Source: an uncultured Lautropia sp. (GTDB taxonomy: Bacteria; Pseudomonadota; Gammaproteobacteria; Burkholderiales; Burkholderiaceae_E). Taken from it: a DNA stretch of 22,741 bases. A model generated the notes under the pieces. It worked only from the letters and a program-made list of their open reading frames with translations. It was not told the DNA's origin and ran no database searches. The DNA is taken from the NCBI GenBank assembly GCA_938046755.1, contig CALIXC010000145.1, positions 1 through 22,741 on the forward strand, written 5' to 3'. Shown here one piece after another: positions 1-7,782 of the stretch (position 1 is its first letter; every line of letters starts with the position of its first letter). Both the position numbers and the translations under genes were made by a program.

Positions 1-471
1 GCAAATCGCACACACCATCGCAAGATCGCCCGAACAACCCGAGAGGTGCACGGCAAAGCACAGCCATCCCAAAAGCGGGCAGTCCAAGGTGACACCGCAG
101 GCGAGGAGCGTGAGGCTCAACACGGTGACGGGCGCGAGGAGCACTACGACAAAGCGCCTGCGCGAGAGGATCACGCCTGCCGCCGACGCCCAGAGCATGC
201 CTTTGGCATAGCCAAAGCGCACACGCACGGCTGGCCCACCCAGCAGCCTGAACGCCGCCGCGTGGATGAGCTCGTGCACAGGAAGCGCAAGGCCAAGGGA
301 TACCAGCAGCAGGGCTATCCATGCGAGCGGACCAAGCTTGTCGCGCACGCCCAGCGCAGCCAAAAGGAGCGCCGCGAGCAGACCCGCCACCAGCATGGCA
401 AGGCCCCTGCCTGCGATGCCTTGGCGTAGGCGCTCGTCGTGGAGGACGTCTATCTTGCAAAGTTCTCTCAT
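1..471 (-). CDS. DUF3267-type zincin membrane metallopeptidase, 3' end cut off
   Basis: Reading the minus strand from an ATG at 471 gives 157 open codons that run off the window, so the C-terminus is missing. The protein has a hydrophobic stretch at about residues 22-42, then a second one leading into HELIH (residues 66-70), the HExxH zinc-binding motif of a zincin protease inside or beside a membrane helix. More hydrophobic segments follow. A late Ser-Gly-Cys-Ser-Gly-Asp stretch fits the third metal-ligand region of the DUF3267 family. Substrates of the family are poorly known; sporulation-type site-2 or housekeeping membrane proteolysis is possible. It diverges from glgB, and codon use matches the first half of glgB, so it belongs to the actinobacterial-looking segment. 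No clear ribosome binding site precedes the ATG; a TACACT box only a few bases upstream would fit a leaderless transcript. The family call rests on HELIH plus topology. Confidence 0.72.
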   Translation of the reverse strand, partial: MRELCKIDVLHDERLRQGIAGRGLAMLVAGLLAALLLAALGVRDKLGPLAWIALLLVSLGLALPVHELIHAAAFRLLGGPAVRVRFGYAKGMLWASAAGVILSRRRFVVVLLAPVTVLSLTLLACGVTLDCPLLGWLCFAVHLSGCSGDLAMVCAIC

Positions 472-566
472 ACGGCGAGTGTAGCACGCACGTCGGCACC
501 GCATACACACGCCGGTGCTATAGTGACAGGAGGGACACGAGGCGTGCCGGTGGAGGGATGACGCCC
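472..566 (+). promoter_or_regulatory. Divergent promoter region of the membrane peptidase and glgB
   Basis: The short intergenic stretch has TATAGT at 519-524, a plausible -10 box for glgB; no good -35 is visible at the normal spacing. AGGAGG-like bases at 529-533 and GGAGGG at 552-557 are Shine-Dalgarno candidates. The second sits directly against the ATG at 558 but about nine bases before the ATG at 567, so I place the glgB start at 567. On the minus strand, TACACT (478-483 read in reverse) lies just upstream of the peptidase ATG. Confidence 0.35.
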
Positions 567-2780
567 ATGGAGAGCTACGACTTCTACGTTGGCAGAGAGT
601 ACGACGCGCAGGGCTACCTGGGTTCGCACGTGAGCGAGGGGGGCGTCGTGTTTCGCACCTTCGCCCCGGCGGCCGATGGCGTAGTGCTGCTTCTCAGCGG
701 TCAGGATGCAGGCCAAGGGGATGGGCCACACGAGTACGAGATGCACGCGGCCCTCGATGGCAACTTCTGGGAGGTAGAGGTTGCGGGCGCACGAGAGGGT
801 GACGCCTATGAGTACCGCATCTCCCATGCGGGCACGTCTGTCGACCATGCGGACCCCTTTGGCAGGCGCATGGAGCTTCGTCCCGCCCACCGCAGCATCG
901 TCTGCGAGCCTACCCACGATTGGCAGGATGGGGCTTGGATGGGAGCACGTGCGAGCAGCTACGACAAGCCCATGAACATCTACGAGCTCAACTTGGGTTC
1001 TTGGCGCAAGCGCTCGGGCGAGGCAGCCTCCGATGACCCCGCTGACTGGTATCGCTACGACGAGCTGGCCCAGCCCCTCGTAGACTACTTGCATGACCTC
1101 GGTTACAACTACGTGGAGTTCATGCCGCTCTCGGAGTATCCCTTCGACGGCTCCTGGGGCTACCAGCCAACGGGCTTCTTTGCGCCGACCAGCCGCTACG
1201 GGACGCCAGAGCAGCTCATGTATCTTGTGGACACGCTGCACCGGGCAAACATCGGCTGCATTCTCGACATCGTGCCCGTGCACTTTGCCACGGACTCCTA
1301 CGGCCTCGCCACCTACGACGGCACAGCCCTCTTCGAATACCCGCATGAGGACGTGGGGGTCTCGGAGTGGGGTAGCCACAACTTCATGTACTCTCGCGGC
1401 GAGACCCGCAGCCTCATGCAGTCGAGCGCCAACATGTGGCTGCGCGACTACCACTTTGACGGACTGCGCATGGACGCCATCAGCCGCATCATCTACTGGC
1501 AGGGCGACGAGGCCCGTGGCGTGAACGGCAACGCCGTCGACTTCGTCAGGTCCATGAACAGTGGACTCAAGAGACTCAACCCCAGCTGCATCCTCATCGC
1601 GGAGGACTCCACGAACTTCAAGGGCACGACGAGGCCGACCAAGGAGGGAGGGCTTGGCTTCGACTACAAGTGGGACATGGGCTGGATGCACGACACGCTG
1701 TCGTGGTTCGAGAAGGACCCGGTCTACCGCAGCTACCACCAGAACGCCCTCAGTTTCAGCCTGTACTACGCCTTCAACGAGAACTTCGTGCTGCCGCTCT
1801 CGCACGACGAAGTGGTCTACGGCAAGGGCAGCCTGCTGTCCAAGATGCCGGGCGACGACTGGCAGAAGTTTGCCAACCTGCGCCTGCTCTACGGCCTGAT
1901 GTGGACCCACCCGGGCAAGAAACTGCTGTTCATGGGCGGCGAATTCGGCCAATGGACCGAATGGGCGCATGAAGGCAGCGTCGACTGGAACGCCGCCGAC
2001 ACCTACTTCCACGTGGGCATCAAGCACCTCATCGGCGCGCTCAACCACCTGATGCGCACCCAGCCGGCCCTGCACCAGCGCGACTTCGACGGCAGCGGCT
2101 TCGAGTGGATCAGCGCCGACGACAGTGCCCATAGCGTGCTGGCCTACCTGCGCCACGGCAACGATCCCAAGGACACGCTGCTGGTCGTCTTCAACGGCAC
2201 GCCCGTGCCGCACCACAACTACCGTCTGGGCGCCCCGCAGGGCGGCCGCTGGCAGGAGATCTTCAACAGCGATGCCTCCATCTATGGCGGCACCGACGTG
2301 GGCAACCAGGGCTTCGTGGATGCCCTCGACGAAGGCACCCATGGTCGTCCCTACTCGCTGGAGCTGACCCTGCCGCCGCTGGGCCTGCTGGTGCTCAAAC
2401 ATGTCGATATGCCGGCCGCCAAGGTATTGCCGGAAGCCAAGGGCGCCAAGCCTGCCGTGGAAAGTGCTAAGGCCGCTGCACCGGCTTCCACCAGAAAGCC
2501 TGAAGCCGCCCCTGCTGCAGCCAAACCGGCCAAGACCGAAGCTCCGGTCAAGGCTGAAGCCCCGGCGCCCAAGGCCGCTGTCGCCAAGGCCAGCACCGCC
2601 TCCAAGGCGGCTGCACCTAAGGCAGCTGCCACACCGCGCACGCGGGCCAGCGCCGCCAAGACAGCCTCGGCAAGTACCACCGCTAAAGCAGCCACCAAGG
2701 CAGTCGCCCCGAAAGCTGCCAGCAGCCGCACCACGACGACGACCAAGGCCAAGCCTGTCAGCAGCCGAAGCAAGGGCTGA
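567..2780 (+). CDS. glgB: 1,4-alpha-glucan branching enzyme, chimeric, with Ala/Lys/Pro-rich tail
   Basis: GlgB cuts alpha-1,4-glucan chains and reattaches them as alpha-1,6 branches in cytoplasmic glycogen synthesis. The 737-residue product has an N-terminal CBM48-like domain (about 15-110) and a GH13 barrel. The catalytic residues are in place: nucleophile Asp303 in GLRMD, acid/base Glu346 in LIAED, and Asp414 in LSHDEVV. The core ends near residue 611; about 125 residues rich in Ala, Lys and Pro follow, resembling histone-H1 or AlgP tails and not part of the usual enzyme. Codon use changes inside the gene: glutamate is almost always GAG before about 1,700, whereas GAA becomes common after about 1,800, and leucine shifts strongly to CTG. 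The change falls at or just after a stretch conserved in all GlgB proteins (residues about 364-378). The first half looks actinobacterial and the second proteobacterial, so this is probably two genes joined in frame. No other glycogen gene is nearby. Confidence 0.9.
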   Translation: MESYDFYVGREYDAQGYLGSHVSEGGVVFRTFAPAADGVVLLLSGQDAGQGDGPHEYEMHAALDGNFWEVEVAGAREGDAYEYRISHAGTSVDHADPFGRRMELRPAHRSIVCEPTHDWQDGAWMGARASSYDKPMNIYELNLGSWRKRSGEAASDDPADWYRYDELAQPLVDYLHDLGYNYVEFMPLSEYPFDGSWGYQPTGFFAPTSRYGTPEQLMYLVDTLHRANIGCILDIVPVHFATDSYGLATYDGTALFEYPHEDVGVSEWGSHNFMYSRGETRSLMQSSANMWLRDYHFDGLRMDAISRIIYWQGDEARGVNGNAVDFVRSMNSGLKRLNPSCILIAEDSTNFKGTTRPTKEGGLGFDYKWDMGWMHDTLSWFEKDPVYRSYHQNALSFSLYYAFNENFVLPLSHDEVVYGKGSLLSKMPGDDWQKFANLRLLYGLMWTHPGKKLLFMGGEFGQWTEWAHEGSVDWNAADTYFHVGIKHLIGALNHLMRTQPALHQRDFDGSGFEWISADDSAHSVLAYLRHGNDPKDTLLVVFNGTPVPHHNYRLGAPQGGRWQEIFNSDASIYGGTDVGNQGFVDALDEGTHGRPYSLELTLPPLGLLVLKHVDMPAAKVLPEAKGAKPAVESAKAAAPASTRKPEAAPAAAKPAKTEAPVKAEAPAPKAAVAKASTASKAAAPKAAATPRTRASAAKTASASTTAKAATKAVAPKAASSRTTTTTKAKPVSSRSKG

Positions 2781-2789
2781 TTGATGCAG

Positions 2790-2831
2790 CCCATGCCCGG
2801 GCCGAGTGATCAGACCAGGCCCAGGCATGGG
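2790..2831 (+). repeat. Hairpin just after glgB, no U-tract
   Basis: Arms 2790-2803 and 2818-2831 pair over 14 bases with one G-T mismatch, around a 14-base loop. No T-run follows, so it is not a standard intrinsic terminator. It may protect the mRNA end or be incidental; the real terminator lies 50 bases further on. Confidence 0.5.
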
Positions 2832-2881
2832 ACCTGGCCTGGCAATGCACCAGACGAGTCCTTTCGACCCTCCCCCGGACG

Positions 2882-2925
2882 AAAAAAGCCGCCGATACGC
2901 TCTCATCCGTATCGGCGGCTTTTTT
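2882..2925. terminator. Bidirectional intrinsic terminator between glgB and the BMP genes
   Basis: A perfect 11-bp stem (GCCGCCGATAC at 2888-2898 with its complement at 2909-2919) encloses a 10-base loop. It is flanked by six A's on the left and six T's on the right, so it works in both directions. It lies between the convergent glgB (plus) and the substrate-binding protein pair (minus). Confidence 0.93.
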
Positions 2926-2951
2926 GTGGCCTTCTGATTGACTGCAGACGA

Positions 2952-4187
2952 TCAGTTCACTCGACCGATGACCCCTTGCGCCAGCCAGTCCATCTTCTGC
3001 ATGACGGTATCGGCCATCACGCCTCCCAGCTGGCGAACCTTGCCGTCATTGGCGCGCAGCTCGCCCTCGAAGACGTGCCGGTGTCCACGCATGAGCTGCA
3101 GACGCACGGCGTTGATCTGCCGGCGCACCGCCTGCGACACGGGCGCAGGCCCCAGTTCCAGCCGCACCATGCCGTTGGCCAGACCGCCCCAGGTGTGGTC
3201 CGGTTCCCACTTGCCTTCCAGAAGCTTGCGGGTGCGCTCCAGGTAGTACGCATTCCAGTTGGGCAGCACGGTACCCAGCAGCAGGTTGCGCGGCACGATC
3301 TTGCCGTAGTCGCCCTGGAAGCCGATCAGCTTCAGCTTGCGATCACGCGCCACCTCGGCCACCGCTACCGTGTCGGTATGCTGGGTGAACACATCGGCTC
3401 CCTGCGACAGCAGGCTGTAGGTAGCCTCGCGCTCCAGACCCGGATCACGCCAGTTGTTGGTCCAGTACACCCGCACCGTGATCTTGGGGTTCACCGAACG
3501 TGCGCCCAGCGTGTAGGCGTTGATGCCCTGCAGCACCTCGGGTACCGGCACGGGGGCGATATAGGCCAGCACGCCCGCCTTGCTGGCGTGTGCTGCCAGC
3601 ATGCCGGCCAGATAGCGGGCCTGGTAGTAGCGGGCGTTGTAGGTGCCCACGTTGTCGGCCGTCTTGAAGCCGGCGTTGCTCTCGAAGCGCACCGAGGGGT
3701 AGTCGCGCGCCACGCGCACGATGGCGTCCATGAAGCCATAGGCGGTACCGAACACCAGCTGGCAGCCGTCGGCACACATCTTGCGCAGTACCCGGTCGGC
3801 GTCCTTGCCTTCGGTCACACGCTCGGCCGGCACCAGCTCAATGCGGTTGCCCAGCTTCCGCTTCAGGTATTGGGCGCTGAGCGCATGCAGGTGGCTGGCC
3901 GAATACGGATCGATCGGGCCGTCATACAGAAAGCCCACCCGCAGCGGCTTGGACGCGGCACGGCTGGCCGCATGGCCTGCGCCCGCCGTGGCGGACTTGC
4001 CCGCGGTCGGACTGGCGGCTGCGTGGGTGCCACGAGCAGCCCCCGCGGCCTTCCGATCGTTACCTTCGGCAGCCCGAGCGGACAGCGGCAGGCCGGCCTG
4101 CGACAGCAACAGCCCGCTGCCAGCAGCCAGCAGCAGGCGACGACGATTCGTTTGCGACATCTTGTGAGATTCCGGATTCATGGACAT
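2952..4187 (-). CDS. BMP-family (PnrA-like) ABC substrate-binding protein, Tat-type signal
   Basis: Periplasmic binding proteins of the Bmp/PnrA family usually bind nucleosides or related purines and pass them to an ABC permease. The mature domain starts near residue 83 (VGFLYDGPIDP) and shows family features: the VFGTAYGFMDA stretch, the YLAGMLAA helix, IAPVPVPEV, and GARSVNP followed by a Trp-Asn-Asn-Trp-Arg-Asp-Pro region. The N-terminus has NRRRLLLAAG, a twin-arginine-like signal, then an Ala/Gly/Thr-rich linker. The start is uncertain: ATG at 4187 lies nine bases after the stop of the upstream gene, suggesting translational coupling; ATG at 4160 would give a tidier signal peptide. It is second in a two-gene minus-strand unit with a paralogue, and both end at the terminator near 2,900. 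No permease or ATPase is next to it, so the partner must be encoded elsewhere. Confidence 0.85.
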   Translation of the reverse strand: MSMNPESHKMSQTNRRRLLLAAGSGLLLSQAGLPLSARAAEGNDRKAAGAARGTHAAASPTAGKSATAGAGHAASRAASKPLRVGFLYDGPIDPYSASHLHALSAQYLKRKLGNRIELVPAERVTEGKDADRVLRKMCADGCQLVFGTAYGFMDAIVRVARDYPSVRFESNAGFKTADNVGTYNARYYQARYLAGMLAAHASKAGVLAYIAPVPVPEVLQGINAYTLGARSVNPKITVRVYWTNNWRDPGLEREATYSLLSQGADVFTQHTDTVAVAEVARDRKLKLIGFQGDYGKIVPRNLLLGTVLPNWNAYYLERTRKLLEGKWEPDHTWGGLANGMVRLELGPAPVSQAVRRQINAVRLQLMRGHRHVFEGELRANDGKVRQLGGVMADTVMQKMDWLAQGVIGRVN

Positions 4188-4196
4188 TAGGCAGAA

Positions 4197-5555
4197 TCAG
4201 CGACCGGCAGGCACCTGGCCCTCAACCCCTTTCACGTAGGTCATCAGGCCTTCCAGGAAGCGGTCATCGCCCACCTTGCCGGCCGGCAGCAGCTCGCGGT
4301 CATCCACCGTCACCAGCGGCCCTTTCCAGATCTGCAGCTTGCCTTCGCGCAGCGCCTTGCGCTTTTCCTCGATGGCGGCCCGAGCCTCGGGCGTCAGCTT
4401 GTCGGACAGGGCCACCAGGTCCACGCGGCCGTCACGCAGCCCCTGCCAAGTGGGCACGGGCTTCCAGCGCTTGTCCAGCACCTGCTGCACCGTCTGCACA
4501 TAGTAGCTGCCCCAGTCGAAGACCACCGAGCCCAGGTGCGCCTTGGGCGCGGCCTGGCTCATGTCAGCGCCCCAGCCAAAGGCGTACTTGCCCACCCGCT
4601 CGGCCTGCTTCAGCGGGTCGATCGTGGCGGTGTTGTAGATGATCACGTCGGCGCCGCCGCTGATCAGCGTCTGGGTGCCCTCGGTCTCGCGCACCGGGTC
4701 CGCCCAGCCGTTCACCCAGGCCACTTTCACACGCGCCGTGGGGTTGACCGACTGCGCACCCAGCGCAAAAGCGTCGATGTTGCGGATGACCTCGGGAATG
4801 GGTACCGGAGCCACGAAGCCCACGGTATCGGTCTTGGTCATCTTGCCAGCGGCCACGCCAGCCAGGTACACGCCCTCATAGGCGCGCACACCATAGGAGC
4901 GGATGTTGCCCGAGGACGTGCCCAGTCCAGCCACTTCCCAGCGCACATCCGGATATTCCAGCGCCAGACGCTTCATCAGCGCCTCGTAGCTGGCGCCGGT
5001 GCCGAAGATGAGCCGGTTGCCATCTTCCACCAGCTTGCGGAAGGCCTTTTCGGCATCGACATCCTTCACGTTGTCCAGCACCGTCACATCCACCCGGTCA
5101 CCCAGCTGCTGGCGCAAGGCATCGATGCCCTGCTGGTGCGAGCGCGACCAGCCGCTGCCATCCGACGTGGTGGGCAGTACGAACCCCACCTTCAGCTCCG
5201 CCTCGGCCTTGGTCGCAGGCTCTGCCTTGGCAGTGTTGTCCTGCTGCGCAGCCGGTGTGCCCTGAGCGGCGGGCGCTTTCTGATCGGACGGTGCGTCCTG
5301 TCCGGCCGGCGCTTTCTGCTCGGCCGCAGCGCCTTGCCCGGCGCCTGCCTTCTGTTCTGTTGCGGCGTCCTGCCCGGCCGAAGCCTTCTGACCCGAAGCG
5401 GCTTCAGCCTGTCCGGCGGTCTTGTCGGTCGCAACGGCAGCAGGTTGGGCCTTTTGGGGCTGGTCCAGGGTGGGCTGAGCCGCCAGCGGCGCAGCCAGCG
5501 CCAGCATCACGGCCGCAGCCAGCGGCGCGGTCTTACATCGACGGGGAAGTTTCAT
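4197..5555 (-). CDS. BMP-family substrate-binding protein with repetitive Ala/Gln linker
   Basis: This is a 452-residue paralogue of the downstream protein. A Sec-type signal peptide (about residues 1-26, ending LAAPLAAQ) precedes an unusual linker of roughly 90 residues (about 30-118) made of imperfect repeats of the type AGQDAATEQKA. The binding domain then begins at LKVGFVLPTTSDGSGW and includes LIFGTGASYEAL, GVYLAGVAAGKM, FVAPVPIPEVI, GAQSVNP and WVNGWADP, as expected for Bmp/PnrA-type nucleoside- or purine-binding proteins. GGAG lies about nine bases before the ATG. It is the first gene of the pair. The repeated linker may hold the domain away from the inner membrane or wall, but that is inference. 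The actual ligand cannot be read from the sequence. Confidence 0.85.
   Translation of the reverse strand: MKLPRRCKTAPLAAAVMLALAAPLAAQPTLDQPQKAQPAAVATDKTAGQAEAASGQKASAGQDAATEQKAGAGQGAAAEQKAPAGQDAPSDQKAPAAQGTPAAQQDNTAKAEPATKAEAELKVGFVLPTTSDGSGWSRSHQQGIDALRQQLGDRVDVTVLDNVKDVDAEKAFRKLVEDGNRLIFGTGASYEALMKRLALEYPDVRWEVAGLGTSSGNIRSYGVRAYEGVYLAGVAAGKMTKTDTVGFVAPVPIPEVIRNIDAFALGAQSVNPTARVKVAWVNGWADPVRETEGTQTLISGGADVIIYNTATIDPLKQAERVGKYAFGWGADMSQAAPKAHLGSVVFDWGSYYVQTVQQVLDKRWKPVPTWQGLRDGRVDLVALSDKLTPEARAAIEEKRKALREGKLQIWKGPLVTVDDRELLPAGKVGDDRFLEGLMTYVKGVEGQVPAGR
5230..5440 (-). repeat. Degenerate tandem repeats encoding the Ala/Gln/Lys linker
   Basis: Within the binding-protein gene, units of about 13 residues recur (AGQDAATEQK, AGQGAAAEQK, AGQDAPSDQK and a shorter relative), visible in DNA as repeated GCCTTCTG/TCCTGCCC-like blocks on the plus strand. 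Such regions often change length between strains by slippage. Confidence 0.7.
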
Positions 5556-5807
5556 GGAAGGAAGCTCCGCAGGCCCGGGGCAAGCCCCCGGAAAAGGGCT
5601 GGAACGTCAAAAAGTCAAAGCCATGATTTTATCAGTGCAGCCTGATGACAGCGGATACAACCTGCATCAATATCGAATGTTCTCGCGATGCCCTGCCAAA
5701 AACTGCGCACGACAGGCTGCCCCGGCACACGGGGAACGCCCCGATGTCTGCGACAACGCCGGGCCACATCCGCTGCGACAGCATCTCGTGGGGCCGCGTG
5801 CCCCCGA
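5556..5807. other. Intergenic stretch upstream of the BMP pair
   Basis: No convincing gene is present. On the minus strand there is a possible -10-like TAAAAT (5626-5631 reversed) about 70 bases before the first BMP gene, but no matching -35 at good spacing. Any promoter for the pair should lie here. Confidence 0.5.
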
Positions 5808-6647
5808 TCAATCGGTCATCAGGGGCATCGGTTGCAGGAGGGGCCACAGCGCCGCCAGGAAGTCATCGTTGGACACCGGCCGCGGGCTGACCGAGGCCAG
5901 ATCCACCGTGGTAGCCGCCAGCTCGTCGGCCAGCGCCACCGGATGGCCCAGCGTCTGCGCCAGCAGCTGCCAGGGGGCCGGCTGCACCAGCACACCCAAT
6001 GCCAGCAGTACCCCATGGCGACTGCGCCGCTGGGCAAAGCCCACCAGCTTGCGCGCCACGCCGGTGGCCGGGTCATCCACCACCACCTCCCAGGGCGCCA
6101 CCCCGGCAAAGCACGCCCACGCCAGCCGTTCCGGCGCCGGAATGCGCTCGGCCGGCGGCACGGAACGCGCCCTCACGCCCAGCTCTGTCAGCGTCTCCAC
6201 CATGGCCTCGCCCAGCCAGCGATAGCTGTCGGCCACGGAGGTCATCGCCATGCGCGGGTCATCCAGTGGCAGCAGCAACGACACGCTGAGCAGCCACGGG
6301 CCCACCAGCACCGCGCCGCCGCCGGCGCCGCGCTTGACCAGCGGCAGGCGCACGGCACCAGAATTCGCCAGACCATCCGGAGGCATACTCGCAGCATCGC
6401 CCGCAGGTGCGCCGCTCATTCCAGCTGCCACCAACCCCTCGGCCAGCGCATGTTGCGAGCGCCCCAGCACGATGGCCCCTTCACGGTAGGTCCATACCTT
6501 CATCCGTGGGTACAGCACCGGTTCTGCAAGCTGGCTCTCGTTCCAGCGCTGCTCGCGGGCCGCATCCAGGTCCAACGCATCCTCCGCTTCCCCTGTCAGG
6601 GAGAGACCCTCGCCATGCCCTTCATACGTCGGGGATGATATGTTCAT
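5808..6647 (-). CDS. Lipoate-protein ligase A-like protein (BPL/LplA fold)
   Basis: Members of this fold attach lipoate, octanoate or biotin to lysines of carrier domains. The 279-residue product shows the two hallmark stretches: KRGAGGGAVLVGPW (about 105-118), matching the RRxSGGGAVxHGPG ligand-binding loop, and ARKLVGFAQRRSRHGVLLALG (about 198-218), matching the KISGNAQRR-type loop with Lys200 as the probable catalytic lysine. Compared with typical LplA, the first loop has Ala for Ser and Leu for His, so activity or substrate may differ; a cofactor-independent octanoyl or lipoyl transferase is possible. I chose ATG 6647 because a longer reading frame starting at 6728 would run into the promoter region of the divergent cysK; no strong ribosome binding site supports either. 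The partner genes lipA and lipB are not nearby. Confidence 0.7.
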   Translation of the reverse strand: MNISSPTYEGHGEGLSLTGEAEDALDLDAAREQRWNESQLAEPVLYPRMKVWTYREGAIVLGRSQHALAEGLVAAGMSGAPAGDAASMPPDGLANSGAVRLPLVKRGAGGGAVLVGPWLLSVSLLLPLDDPRMAMTSVADSYRWLGEAMVETLTELGVRARSVPPAERIPAPERLAWACFAGVAPWEVVVDDPATGVARKLVGFAQRRSRHGVLLALGVLVQPAPWQLLAQTLGHPVALADELAATTVDLASVSPRPVSNDDFLAALWPLLQPMPLMTD

Positions 6648-6789
6648 GCGTTTTCTGCATATCCATCTATCGTTCAGGCAGAGATGATGCGCCAAAATGG
6701 CCGCCATTGTCTCGAGAAGGCCTGCCACGCGCCAGACAGGATCCGCCGCGGCCGGTACGATACGACCCTTCGCAAGGAGTTCTCACCCC
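6648..6789 (+). promoter_or_regulatory. Divergent promoter region, probable cysK promoter
   Basis: CAGACA (6733-6738) and TACGAT (6756-6761), 17 bases apart, make a plausible sigma-70 promoter; AAGGAG at 6774-6779 is the cysK ribosome binding site, so the leader would be short. A perfect inverted repeat AATGGC-C-GCCATT at 6696-6708 lies upstream of the -35 and could be an operator shared with the divergent ligase gene. Confidence 0.4.
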
Positions 6790-7707
6790 ATGAAAGCCAA
6801 CAACATTCTTGCCACCATCGGCAATACCCCACATGTGCGCATCAACCGGCTATTCGGTCCCGACCAGGAGATCTGGATCAAGGCCGAACAGGCCAACCCG
6901 GGGGGCTCGGTGAAGGACCGTATCGCCCTGGCGATGATCGAAGATGCCGAAAGAAGCGGCAAACTCAAGCCGGGCGGCACCATTATCGAGCCCACCTCCG
7001 GCAACACCGGCGTCGGTCTGGCCATGGTTGCGGCTGTCAAGGGCTACAAGCTCATCCTGGTCATGCCCGAATCCATGTCGCTGGAACGCCGGCGGCTGAT
7101 GCTCGCCTATGGCGCGCGCTTCGAGCTGACCCCGCGCGAACGCGGCATGCCCGGCGCCATCGAACGGGCCCGCGAGCTGCTCACCGAAACCCCCGACGCC
7201 TGGATGCCGCAGCAGTTCGAGAACCCGGCCAACCCCGCCATTCATTCCGAGACCACGGCCAAGGAGATCCTGGCCGACTTCCCCGAGGGGCTGGACGTGC
7301 TGATCAGCGGCGTGGGCACCGGCGGCCACCTGAGTGGCGTGGCTCGCGTCCTGAAGAAGGCCTGGCCCAATCTGAAGGTATTTGCCGTGGAACCGGCGGC
7401 TTCTTCCGTCATCTCCGGCGGCAAGCCCGGCCCGCACCCCATCCAGGGTCTGGGTGCCGGCTTCATCCCCAAGAACCTCGACACCAGCCTGCTGGATGGC
7501 GTAGTCACCGTCGACGGCGAGGATGCCAAGCGCTTCGCGCGTGATGCCGCTTCCCAGGAAGGCCTGCTGGTGGGCATCTCGTCGGGTGCCACCCTGGCCG
7601 CCATTGCCAGCAAGCTGCCCGAGCTGCCCAAGGGCACCCGCGTGCTGGGCTTTGCCTACGACACGGGCGAACGTTACCTGTCCATCGACGGCTTCCTGCC
7701 GACCTGA
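6790..7707 (+). CDS. cysK: Cysteine synthase (O-acetylserine sulfhydrylase)
   Basis: This PLP enzyme makes cysteine from O-acetylserine and sulfide in the cytoplasm, the last step of sulfate assimilation. The 305-residue length is normal. Visible motifs: NPGGSVKDR with the Schiff-base Lys42, PTSGNTG (68-74) that binds the substrate carboxylate, a GVGTGGHLSG glycine loop for the PLP phosphate, and GISSGAT near the C-terminus for the pyridine nitrogen. These fit CysK; CysM is the alternative, since the two differ subtly. The start is set by AAGGAG ten bases before ATG 6790. It is monocistronic, with its own probable promoter and a terminator after it. The nearby convergent TauE/SafE-type exporter may have a linked sulfur role, but the sequence does not prove that. 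Confidence 0.92.
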   Translation: MKANNILATIGNTPHVRINRLFGPDQEIWIKAEQANPGGSVKDRIALAMIEDAERSGKLKPGGTIIEPTSGNTGVGLAMVAAVKGYKLILVMPESMSLERRRLMLAYGARFELTPRERGMPGAIERARELLTETPDAWMPQQFENPANPAIHSETTAKEILADFPEGLDVLISGVGTGGHLSGVARVLKKAWPNLKVFAVEPAASSVISGGKPGPHPIQGLGAGFIPKNLDTSLLDGVVTVDGEDAKRFARDAASQEGLLVGISSGATLAAIASKLPELPKGTRVLGFAYDTGERYLSIDGFLPT

Positions 7708-7730
7708 TCACAGGTCAGGTTCCGCCACCG

Positions 7731-7756
7731 AAGGGGGGCTCCATGCCCCCTTTTTT
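7731..7756 (+). terminator. Intrinsic terminator of cysK
   Basis: AAGGGGG (7731-7737) pairs with CCCCCTT (7746-7752) around an 8-base loop, followed by a run of six T's ending at 7756. It lies 24 bases after the cysK stop. The mirrored A-run makes some activity possible for the convergent exporter gene too. Confidence 0.8.
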
Positions 7757-7782
7757 CTTCAGCCCCCCTTTCAGAGGCCCCT

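Noticed and set aside
468..2906. 812-residue open frame on the minus strand opposite glgB
   Set aside because: It is a shadow of glgB caused by high GC; it has no family motifs, while the plus frame has a complete GH13 active site.
2781..4190. 469-residue plus-strand frame opposite the BMP protein
   Set aside because: It is His/Gln/Arg-rich shadow composition, crosses a strong terminator at its start and has no recognisable domain.
7701..7716. 16-bp palindrome GACCTG-ATCA-CAGGTC over the cysK stop
   Set aside because: It is short and overlaps the stop codon; the true terminator follows it, and nothing suggests protein binding.
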